Shown: positions 1 through 6,637 of the stretch, piece after piece
How the letters are laid out: each line of letters begins with the position of its first letter
Numbering within the stretch: position 1 is the first letter of the stretch
NCBI GenBank assembly: GCA_964457585.1
Contig: CAYWFU010000082.1
Location: 1-14,160 of the forward strand
Source: CAYWFU01 sp964457585
GTDB taxonomy: Bacteria > JACRDZ01
DNA: 14,160 bases
Reading direction: 5' to 3'
Notes under the pieces: model-generated
Database searches by the model: none
The model's input: the letters and a program-made list of their open reading frames with translations, nothing else
Told to the model about the DNA's origin: nothing
Position numbers and translations under genes: made by a program

Positions 1-98
1 ATCGGCTTTGGTTGATCTTCCCACTGTTTTTTCCCTAATCGACGTTCAATTCTTTAGGGTTCTTTATCAATAATCCATTGTTTTATTGTCTCGTTCAT
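1..98 (-). pseudogene. 5' end of a probable transposase gene, interrupted by a stop codon, cut by the window edge
   Basis: On the minus strand an ATG at 98-96 overlaps the stop of the MBL remnant (ATGA overlap) and opens MNETIKQWIIDKEP, followed by TAA at 56-54. The same frame then continues open to the window edge as RIERRLGKKQWEDQPKP. From memory this resembles the N-terminal region of IS1380-type transposases, which carry a similar basic KKQWE-QP-P segment; only about 30 residues are visible, so the family call is tentative. The in-frame stop suggests a dead copy, unless translation starts further downstream. The position, directly after a truncated hydrolase gene in a decayed zone, fits a mobile-element remnant. 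Confidence 0.4.
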
Positions 99-390
99 AA
101 TTCAATTATTTCTCCTATTCCCAATACTCTTACATCAATATTTGTTTCATTTTCAAGTTTCTTTTTAAATAGCATTGGGTCATTTTTTCCCATATCATGT
201 ATGGGAACAACAATCTTTGGTGAAATTGCTATTGATGCTTGAATTGCCTCGTTTATATCCATTGTAAAAAAACCATCTATCGGAATAAATGCAATATCTA
301 CTTTGCCAAGTTGTTTCATTTCCGGGATATAGCTTGAATCTCCAGGATGATAAATTGTAACATTTCCCGCCTTTATTAAAGAGTATCGCT
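95..390 (-). pseudogene. C-terminal remnant of an MBL-fold (UlaG/YtkL-like) metal-dependent hydrolase
   Basis: The frame reads from about 390 to a TGA at 97-95. It begins LIKAGNVTIYHPGDSSYIPE and continues through an IPIDGFFTMD segment, a VVPIHDM segment and a final LGIGEIIEL. The HPGDS motif (a metal-ligand Asp in this family), the GG-TM-EA-like segment and the late P-H motif are typical of the C-terminal half of UlaG/YtkL-like beta-lactamase-fold hydrolases. The N-terminal half, including the essential HxHxDH metal site, is absent; upstream sequence is a histidine kinase in another frame. The fragment therefore cannot be catalytic. The first ATG inside the frame (319) lies after the HPGDS motif and is not a credible native start. 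The loss most likely arose from a deletion fused to the neighbouring kinase gene; an assembly misjoin would look the same. Confidence 0.72.
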
Positions 391-976
391 CTCTTCAATA
401 ATATTTCCTGTCATTTTCTGATATTCTAATAATGTCTGGTTACCAGTTAAAGTTGTCTCAGCCATACCTCTGATACGCGTAATTGGGCTGCGTAGATCAT
501 GTGCGACATTATTTATCATTTCCTTGAGCTCATTAACTAATATTTTAATCCGCTCCAGCATGTTGTTAAAGGCTATCGCGAGATTATCCATTTCTTCACC
601 TTCATTCTTTACGGGAACCCGGCCGTTAAGATCACCTTTACCAATATGCATTGCTGTTTGAGTAATCCGCTCTACTCCACCCATCATTTTTTTGGTTATA
701 CGCCATCCGAGTAATCCGCCGCATAAAAATATAATGGTTATTGCCCAGCCGTATATTTTAAAATAATCAATTAAAAGCATATTTACATCTTTAAATGACG
801 CCGCAATAAGAAATATTTTGCCGTCAGGTATTTTTTAAAAAGTACAAACATTTTTTGACCGTTAATAACCATTTTTTTAAATACTTTTTCTTTTTTATAA
901 CCATCAAGAAAATCATCCGTTTTGATATTTATTTTCTCAGATAAATTTAAATCAGACACTGCGAATATATCTAACT
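376..976 (-). pseudogene. Remnant of a HAMP sensor histidine kinase, truncated at both ends and frameshifted
   Basis: Two frames form one protein. The first, from about 976 to 835, starts in the middle of an extracytoplasmic sensor region (LDIFAVSDLNLSEKINI, later GQKMFVLFKK). One base is missing in the A/T run near 832-845, and the second frame continues with IPDGKIFLIAASFKDVN, one transmembrane helix (IYGWAITIIFLCGGLLGW), a HAMP domain and a HisKA domain. The phospho-acceptor is His in NVAHDLRSPITRI. The protein stops right after the HisKA signature IIEESDTL at 376; the whole HATPase domain is gone and MBL-hydrolase sequence follows. The N-terminal membrane helix and first part of the sensor region are also missing, because the response-regulator remnant is fused there. 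In intact relatives the kinase lies directly after an OmpR-type regulator, as here. It is non-functional as a kinase. Confidence 0.8.
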
Positions 977-1234
977 CACGATCATCTACTGTTTTCTTCA
1001 CGCTAAGAATAAGCACAGGAGTTGTCACTTTTTCTTTACGCAGCTTATGGATAAGTATTAAGCCGTCCAGAAGCGGATTATATCAACAACAGCAACATCA
1101 TAGGATTCATTTAAAAGCATAGACAAACTGCTCTCACCATCGGAAGCGTGATCAACGGCAAACCCAGCCTGTTTTAATCCTTTTATAACAAATGAAGCTG
1201 TTCTTTTGTCATCTTCCACAATGATAATTCTCAT
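977..1234 (-). pseudogene. Remnant of an OmpR-family response regulator (receiver domain only)
   Basis: An ATG at 1234 opens a 58-codon frame beginning MRIIIVEDDKRTASFVIKGL and reaching DVAVVDI, with the acidic pocket E7-D8-D9 and phospho-acceptor Asp51. The frame then runs to a TAA at 1060-1058. About four bases are missing just after the Asp51 codon (near 1074-1078), where the family has DIMLP. In the shifted frame the receiver continues as LLDGLILIHKLRKEK and TTPVLILSVKKTVDDR. The segment stops at about 977, where histidine-kinase sensor sequence begins. The last third of the receiver and the whole DNA-binding domain are missing, so the product cannot act as a transcription factor. It was presumably the partner of the adjacent kinase remnant. 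Confidence 0.78.
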
Positions 1235-1292
1235 ATTGTGACTACTCTAAGGAGAGCAATATTGTAAAAAAATTACATGAGGAATAAACGGA

Positions 1293-2121
1293 TTAATGAA
1301 ATATCTTCTTTATTTTATCAAGAAGTTTATCCATATCCTCACGTGATATACCAACACCTGTATCAGTAAATGATATTTTAACTTGTTTTTCATTATTCTT
1401 ACAAACATTTATTGTAATTGTGCCATTTTTGTTCATAGCTTCTATCGCATTTTTAATTATATTATTAAATACAATGGATATCTGGCCTTTATCAGCATTT
1501 ATCATAATCTCATCATTGATAATATTTATAAGATTTATGGATTCTTTATTTGGTTCTTTCATACCTGATAAACTCAGGAGACTATCAATAATTGTTGTCG
1601 AATTTTTTATTGCTGATTCCATCCGAATGATATGGCTAGTTAATTTTTCATCTATAACACCAAGTTTCATTTTAAGGTAATAGAGCCCGGTACTAATTAC
1701 AGTGAGTGGATTGCGTATTTCATGCGATATACTTCCTGCCAATTTACCAAGCATTGCCAGACGTTCTGCAACCAGCAAATCCTCCTGTGTTTTTTTCAGC
1801 TGATGTGTTCGGTTTTCAACCATTTCCTCAAGATGTTCTCTGTGTTTTTGCAATGCTGATTCGGTCTGTTTCATTTTTTCAATCAATCTTGCATTTTCTA
1901 AAGAAATAGCTGCCTGATAAGTAAACAATTTAGTCATTTCAGTTCTTTCTGAGGTAAACACAGATCCTGCCAGACGATTCTCAAGATACAAAATTCCAAT
2001 TAAGTTATTTTGTTTAATTATCGGCAGACAAAGAACAGAACGCAGTTTCGTTGTCTGAACGTAAGAATTATCTTTAAAATCTCCTTTTTCCGAAGCATTT
2101 TCAAGAAGTATTATTTCTTTA
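1293..2121 (-). pseudogene. 3' part of a decayed giant kinase gene: GAF C-terminal half, coiled coil, histidine kinase
   Basis: The frame is open from the edge of the MITE (2121) to a TAA at 1293. It starts with the second half of a GAF domain (KEIILLENASEKGDF, then LCLPIIKQNNLIGILYLENR). Next come a helical linker (ENARLIEKMKQTESALQKHR), a HisKA domain with the phospho-acceptor His in SISHEIRNPL, and the N box NNIIKNAIEAM and G1 box DTGVGIS of a HATPase. Two lesions are visible. About 25-30 residues normally found between the linker (near INLINIIND) and the ATP-binding domain (EIMINADKGQI) are missing in frame near 1512. The protein also ends shortly after the G1 box, without F and G2 boxes. 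A TTG at 1991 could act as a start but lies inside GAF, so this is a fragment of the gene that began at 3858, not a separate gene. Confidence 0.82.
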
Positions 2122-2221
2122 GGGCTTGCGACGAAATAACTGTAACAATTTAAATATTTTCATGCGTTCCTATATGATTTTTTTTATAATAAATTTGTTA
2201 CAGTTATTTCGTCGCAAGCCC
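2122..2221. mobile_element. 100-bp MITE-like element with 27-bp perfect terminal inverted repeats and TTA target duplication
   Basis: The left end, 2122-2148 (GGGCTTGCGACGAAATAACT, then GTAACAA), is exactly the reverse complement of the right end, 2195-2221. The 46-bp centre is AT-rich with no ORF. TTA flanks both sides (2119-2121 and 2222-2224), consistent with a 3-bp target-site duplication. Removing the element plus one TTA joins the flanks into an unbroken GAF-domain reading frame (RYVFRTKEIILLENASEKG), which independently supports a precise insertion. With no transposase inside it would need one supplied in trans. A 3-bp TNA-type duplication occurs in part of the IS5 family, but I cannot assign the family from the ends alone. 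The inserted stop codons split the host gene. Confidence 0.9.
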
Positions 2222-2462
2222 TTAGTGCGAAATACATAGCGAATAATAGCATGACAGATATCAACCGAGTCTTCAATTTTTGTATATGTGGTTTTTACAA
2301 TATTTTTTTCAAGAATATGGCTTTCTGCACGAATAATTAAATCACTATTTTCTATAATAATTAAATATCCATGCTGCGCTCCGGAACTTTCCAATACTAC
2401 ATTCATAATTTTTTGCAAAAGTGCATCTTCCCCTATTTCTAAGGGAATAATTAAGCTGGATC
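2222..2462 (-). pseudogene. Middle part of the decayed giant kinase gene: GAF N-terminal half
   Basis: The frame opens near 2462 with SLIIPLEIGEDALLQKIMN and continues through VVLESSGAQHGYLIIIENSD to CHAIIRYVFRTK at the MITE. This is the usual linker plus first half of the GAF domain of the kinase/AAA/GAF/histidine-kinase family, where a KASQ...E..L..L...I.E..GA.. pattern is normal. Translation as it stands would read into the MITE and stop at 2170. Upstream, the sequence joins directly to the Walker B region of the AAA domain in a different frame, so the long TPR-like stretch normally lying between them is missing. An ATG at 2418 exists but has no convincing ribosome binding site and lies inside the conserved linker. 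Confidence 0.8.
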
Positions 2463-3640
2463 ATCTATAAAAAGCGTCAAAGGATTTTCCTTGCTGGAAA
2501 GACAGGATAAAAATTTATCAAAAATATCATGAAATCTGTTTCTGGATTCTACCGGGGGAAGTTGTGGAACATCAGGCTGAGTGCCAATCAATATCTCCAG
2601 CTCAGGGATTACATCGATTATAAGTTTGCCTTTATCTCCTAAAGCTTTTAAAATTTTATCTTTCCAGCGGCTGACTCTTTCATCACTTTCTGTCAGAAAT
2701 GTTCTTATTAAATTTCTAAAAGCCTGAATAAGGGAGCTATAAGGTATATTTTTCTGATAAACATCAAATTTTCCTGATGTAAAATATCCCCTGTGCTGCA
2801 CAATAGGTCTATGGAGTTCCTGAATAAGACGGGTTTTTCCAATACTGGGTAATCCTGAAATAATTAATCCGCGAAAATAGCCAGCAGCTACTTTATTGTA
2901 TTCATCAAGAATAATTTCAGATTCTCTGTCCCTGCCAACCATTTTGGATATAAAAACAACACGATGACTTCTATCATAAAGTCCAAGAGGGAATTCACTC
3001 ATTGATAATGTAGCTAAATATGCATCCTGACACCGTTTAAGGTCAGCTAATAAACCGCTTCCGCTTTGATAGCGTTTTTCAGGTTCTTTTGATATTAATT
3101 TATTAATAATTTTACATATTATTTCAGGAATTTTTGAATTTAATTCATAAATATCCTGCGGTTCTTCTGCTATATGTGAATGAATTAATTCTAAAGGATC
3201 ACTTGAAAAGAAGGGAAGCTTCCCTGTCAATAATTCAAAAAATATTATGCCCAGAGAGTAAAAATCAGATGAAAAAGTCACTCTATGGTAAATCCTTCCT
3301 GTTTGTTCAGGAGAAGTGTAAGCCAATGTGCCCCTGATAAAAAAAGGATCATAAAAAAAATGACTTATTTCTCTTACATCAAGAGATGTTATGAAATCTA
3401 TTAAACGTATTTCAAGATTATTTGGATTGATTAATATATTATGAGGTTTTATACCGCCATGAATAATTCCGCTTTCATGAACCTTATTTAAAGCAAAAGC
3501 CAGTTGACAGCCGATTTTTAAAAAATCTATCAGATTAATCTCACTCTGGGATTTTACCCACTTATCAAGAGGTAAACCGTTATAATAATCCTGAGTAACA
3601 AAATGAATATCTTTTTTAATTTCAAAAGACTGGGGGGCAA
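2451..3640 (-). pseudogene. Part of the decayed giant kinase gene: kinase C-lobe and first part of AAA ATPase
   Basis: The frame is open from about 3640 to a TAA at 2453-2451. It carries the kinase C-lobe: IAPQSFEIKKDIHFV, a hinge region, HGGIKPHNILIN, LIDFITSL, GTLAYTSPEQTGR and DFYSLGIIFFELLTG. After a KRYQSG..LLADL end-of-domain motif comes the AAA domain, with Walker A GLPSIGKT near 2855 and the family block VIPELEILIGTQPDV. Walker B appears as LTLFIDD, immediately before the frame is lost at a deletion. In the catalytic loop the essential Asp of HxD is Gly (GGT at 3455-3453) and DFG is DFI, so phosphotransfer is unlikely. A TTG at 3326 is an unlikely start because it lies inside the activation segment. 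This piece belonged to a protein that in relatives is typically well over 1500 residues. Confidence 0.82.
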
Positions 3641-3858
3641 TTAAGCATTGGATTATTTAATACTTTGAGATGTTCAACCTTTTGCCTGAAATGAATTTTT
3701 TGATGTTCTGATAATGAAACTGTTTTAAGAATTTTTATAATTAACTCATGTTTAGGATATTTTTTATGGAATCCTTTATAAATAATTGATTGAGGGCTTT
3801 CATTTAATTTTTTTGTAAGTTCATAATTTGGGATTAATAGTTCTTTGCCTGCTGACAT
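3622..3858 (-). pseudogene. 5' end of the decayed giant kinase gene: serine/threonine-kinase N-lobe
   Basis: An ATG at 3858 is preceded by AAAAGAGGG, a fair ribosome binding site, 25 nt after the stop of the RACo-like gene. It is therefore the native start and was probably the last gene of the operon. The 78-residue product holds an N-lobe: YELTKKLNESPQSIIYKG in place of the glycine-rich loop, and Lys42 in LIIKILK as the likely ATP lysine. A glycine-poor loop is common in this kinase/AAA family. Near 3640, next to a run of six G, the frame shifts; the true continuation is NNPMLIAPQSFEIKK, but the frame as sequenced ends NCPPVF at 3622. One extra base or two missing bases would explain it. Either a real mutation or a homopolymer error is possible, but the later lesions make real decay more likely. 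Confidence 0.8.
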
Positions 3859-3883
3859 ATTGTAAGCCCTCTTTTCATAAAAT

Positions 3884-5788
3884 TCAACTGCTTTTATTTA
3901 ATTTCTTTTTTATACTTGGAAACGTATCAATATTAGTATGAGGTAAAAATAGCGAGGAAATATATTCCTGCATAAAAATAGGTGATACGCTTAACTCAAT
4001 ATATGTAATATTTTTTGCAATATGTTCAGCATCCTGCCTCATTTTACTGGATAATAATACAAGCTGTGCACCAAGCACTGAAGTATTGCCTATATATCTA
4101 AATCTTGAGGTAGGCAGATCTGGCAGCATGCCGATTGTAATGGCTTTTTCAATATTTAAATAATTTCCAAAACCGCCTGCTATTAAAAACTGATGGATAT
4201 CATGAAAAGTAAATCCCATCTGATTTAATAATACTGAAAAACCGGCATAAATCGCTCCTTTTGTACGGATTATATTATCTATATCAGCTTCAGTGAATAC
4301 TATGTCATCTTTTCCTTCTTTGGTGTCTTCTTTCCATACAATTACATATTCCATGCCATCACTGCCCTGACGTATTCGTTTTATTGGAATATCTTTTTGT
4401 ATTTTGCCTTTCTGGTTAATAATTCCGGTTAGATATAGTTCTGCTACAATATCAATTATGCCTGAACCGCATATCCCCAGCGGTTTATCACCGCCTACCG
4501 TTGAATAAATAGGTTCAAAGGTTTTACTATTAATAACAATTCCTTCAATTGCGCCATGAGATGCGCGCATACCAAATTTCACTCCCCCACCCTCAAATGC
4601 AGGTCCTGCCGAACATGATGCCGCTACCATCCACTCAGAATTTCCTAAAACAATTTCTCCATTAGTGCCTATGTCTATAAACATTTGCAGTTCTTTTCGT
4701 TTATATAGCTGAGAAGCTAATATTCCTGATGTGATATCTCCGCCAATATAGCTGGATACGGAAGGCATGCAGTATACATATGCATTTTTATTTGTAATAA
4801 GTCCTAAAAACTCCGATTTTAAAAGCGGGACAAAAGTTACAGTCGGAATATATGGCTCTTCCCTTATATGACGCGGATCTAAACCGAGAAAAAGATGTGT
4901 CATAGTTGTATTCCCTGAAATTACCACACTATCTATAAATTTATTAGTTATTTGTCTGGCAGTCAATAGCTGAGTAATAAGTTTATTGATTGTTTTAATT
5001 ACTAATTTATGCAGCGCTGCAAGTCCGCCTGATTGTGTTGAATATATTATTCGGGAAATAATATCCGCGCCGCATCTTATCTGGGCATTATAATCAGATG
5101 CAGCATCAATAATTTTACCATTTATTAAATCAACCAGATACACAACTATTGAAGTTGTTCCAATATCTACAGCTATTCCAAAATGATGTTTTGTGCTGTC
5201 TCCTGCTTCTATATCAATAATTTCCTGAATACAATCCGTTTCTAAAATTGTTACCGTAACTTTTCCTGATTTTTTCCTTGTTGTTTTTCCCAGTTTTTTT
5301 AGAATGGATAAATTGCATGATACATTGATATATCCGCATTTTTTTAATTCACGGGTCAATCTATCCAGATCACTAAGATTATCTGTTAATGACGGAGATG
5401 GAAGATTTATCAATAATTTTTTTGTTCTTGGAGTTAATTCCCATGAACCAACTTCTATTGTATCTTTATTTTCACCCAACCCGATTAAAATTTTACCTTT
5501 TTCAATCTGTGATTCAATTGGGACTCTAATTATTAAATCCCCTTCAACTAAAGTGAGGCAGGCTAAGGCATAATTCATTTTCACTTCTTCTTTTGAAAGA
5601 TACGGAGTATCAGCGCTTGCATATTCTCCTCTTTCAATTATTACTTTACATTTACCGCACACACCTTCCCCGCCGCAGACAGAATTAATATGCACACCTG
5701 CTAAGCTTGCTGCTTTTAAAATACTGCTGCCTAATGGGACAAAAACAGTTTTATTCTCCGGTAAAAAAATAATTTTTGCTTCTTCCAT
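3884..5788 (-). CDS. RACo-like 2Fe-2S ferredoxin/ASKHA ATPase (reductive activator of corrinoid proteins, DUF4445 family)
   Basis: Intact 634-residue protein of normal family length. Residues about 1-90 form a plant-type 2Fe-2S ferredoxin domain with Cys38, Cys44 and Cys47 in VCGGEGVCGKC and Cys77 in YALACLTL. After a linker, an ASKHA-fold ATPase covers the rest. Its motifs are IAVDIGTTSIVVYLVDL, VISGNTTMTHLFLG, MFIDIGTNGEIVLG, CSAGPAFEGGGVKFG, GICGSGIIDIVAELY and FLIAGGFGNYLN. In studied relatives this protein uses ATP to drive electrons onto inactive Co(II) corrinoid, restoring the Co(I) form used by methyltransferases in O-demethylation or the Wood-Ljungdahl pathway. No corrinoid protein or methyltransferase lies in the window, so the substrate is unknown. 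The start is fixed by TTGAGG inside the end of the TPR gene, one base away, which implies translational coupling. Confidence 0.88.
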   Translation of the reverse strand: MEEAKIIFLPENKTVFVPLGSSILKAASLAGVHINSVCGGEGVCGKCKVIIERGEYASADTPYLSKEEVKMNYALACLTLVEGDLIIRVPIESQIEKGKILIGLGENKDTIEVGSWELTPRTKKLLINLPSPSLTDNLSDLDRLTRELKKCGYINVSCNLSILKKLGKTTRKKSGKVTVTILETDCIQEIIDIEAGDSTKHHFGIAVDIGTTSIVVYLVDLINGKIIDAASDYNAQIRCGADIISRIIYSTQSGGLAALHKLVIKTINKLITQLLTARQITNKFIDSVVISGNTTMTHLFLGLDPRHIREEPYIPTVTFVPLLKSEFLGLITNKNAYVYCMPSVSSYIGGDITSGILASQLYKRKELQMFIDIGTNGEIVLGNSEWMVAASCSAGPAFEGGGVKFGMRASHGAIEGIVINSKTFEPIYSTVGGDKPLGICGSGIIDIVAELYLTGIINQKGKIQKDIPIKRIRQGSDGMEYVIVWKEDTKEGKDDIVFTEADIDNIIRTKGAIYAGFSVLLNQMGFTFHDIHQFLIAGGFGNYLNIEKAITIGMLPDLPTSRFRYIGNTSVLGAQLVLLSSKMRQDAEHIAKNITYIELSVSPIFMQEYISSLFLPHTNIDTFPSIKKKLNKSS

Positions 5789-5789
5789 A

Positions 5790-6626
5790 TTACCTCAATT
5801 TTCTAAGATATCTGCGAGCATCTTCAGCTAAATCGCTTTTAGGATCTGCTAATCTGAGATATTGCTCAAAATTTCTAACTGCCTCTTCTTTTTTTGACTG
5901 ACGCATATAAATTTCGCCTAATTTAAAATAAGGCGGTGCATAATCGGAAAATTTTTCAATAGATTTTTTGTAATGATTTATCGCTAAGGGTTCTTTACCT
6001 TTAAAATAATAAATTATTCCAAGCTGATAATGAGCTATGCTTAAAATGCGAAGATCATTATTTAGATCAATTACTTTTAAATAATATTGAACAGCTTTAT
6101 CAGGCATATATTTTCTGGTACTGTAAATAAGACCCAGATTATTATAAGCAGCAGAAAATGAAGGATTTAATATAATAGCTCTCTCGTATTCCAATATAGC
6201 TTCATCAAATCTATTTAAATCTTTATAAATATTTCCTGTTTCATTGTAAATTTCAGCACTTTCAGGTTTATATTTTAATGCTTTTTTATATGTTTCCAGA
6301 GCATTTTCACGGAATCCTTTTGCCTGATAAATGTTTCCCAGAGCATATAATGCATCAAAATAATCAGGAGCAATATTTATCGCCATCAAATATTCATTTA
6401 TTGCTTTATCCGCTAATCCATTTTTCTCTGCATTCTTCCCATTTTCATAATATGGACGCGCTTTGCCTATTTTTGCAGTATCCAGAAGAATAACTGTTTC
6501 CTCATCTTTTGGAATAAAAGGGATTATTGTTTTTATCTGAGATTTCATCGTCGAAATATTTTGCTTCCCTGAACAACCAAATATAAAAAATATTATACTA
6601 TACACAAAAAACTTTTTACACATCAT
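5790..6626 (-). CDS. TPR-repeat lipoprotein
   Basis: 278 residues. The N-terminus MMCKKFFVYSIIFFIFGCSG is a short basic stretch, a hydrophobic core and a lipobox-like FGC, so Cys18 is the probable lipidated residue and the protein is probably membrane-anchored on the outside of the inner membrane or on the outer membrane. After a linker, residues from about 55 to the end form about six tetratricopeptide repeats with the usual pattern (for example ALYALGNIYQAKGFRENAL and AAYNNLGLIYSTRKYMPDKA). TPRs are protein-binding scaffolds; no enzymatic motif is visible. The start has a strong AGGAGG ribosome binding site seven bases upstream, in the 11-base gap after ribF. It is coupled to the RACo-like gene downstream. 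The precise role is unknown. Confidence 0.85.
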   Translation of the reverse strand: MMCKKFFVYSIIFFIFGCSGKQNISTMKSQIKTIIPFIPKDEETVILLDTAKIGKARPYYENGKNAEKNGLADKAINEYLMAINIAPDYFDALYALGNIYQAKGFRENALETYKKALKYKPESAEIYNETGNIYKDLNRFDEAILEYERAIILNPSFSAAYNNLGLIYSTRKYMPDKAVQYYLKVIDLNNDLRILSIAHYQLGIIYYFKGKEPLAINHYKKSIEKFSDYAPPYFKLGEIYMRQSKKEEAVRNFEQYLRLADPKSDLAEDARRYLRKLR

Positions 6627-6637
6627 AACTTAACCTC

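Noticed and set aside
195..398. Minus-strand 67-residue frame overlapping the hydrolase remnant
   Set aside because: The alternate frame carries the HPGDS motif and hydrolase pattern; this one is low-complexity shadow sequence.
1293..3858. Four separate small signalling genes instead of one broken gene
   Set aside because: The pieces follow the domain order of one known architecture, their candidate starts lie inside domains, and removal of the MITE or single bases rejoins them.
1..3858. A novel signalling system made of receiver-sensor and HisKA-hydrolase fusions
   Set aside because: The fusions lack catalytic parts on both sides, are out of frame or frameshifted, and fit deletion remnants.
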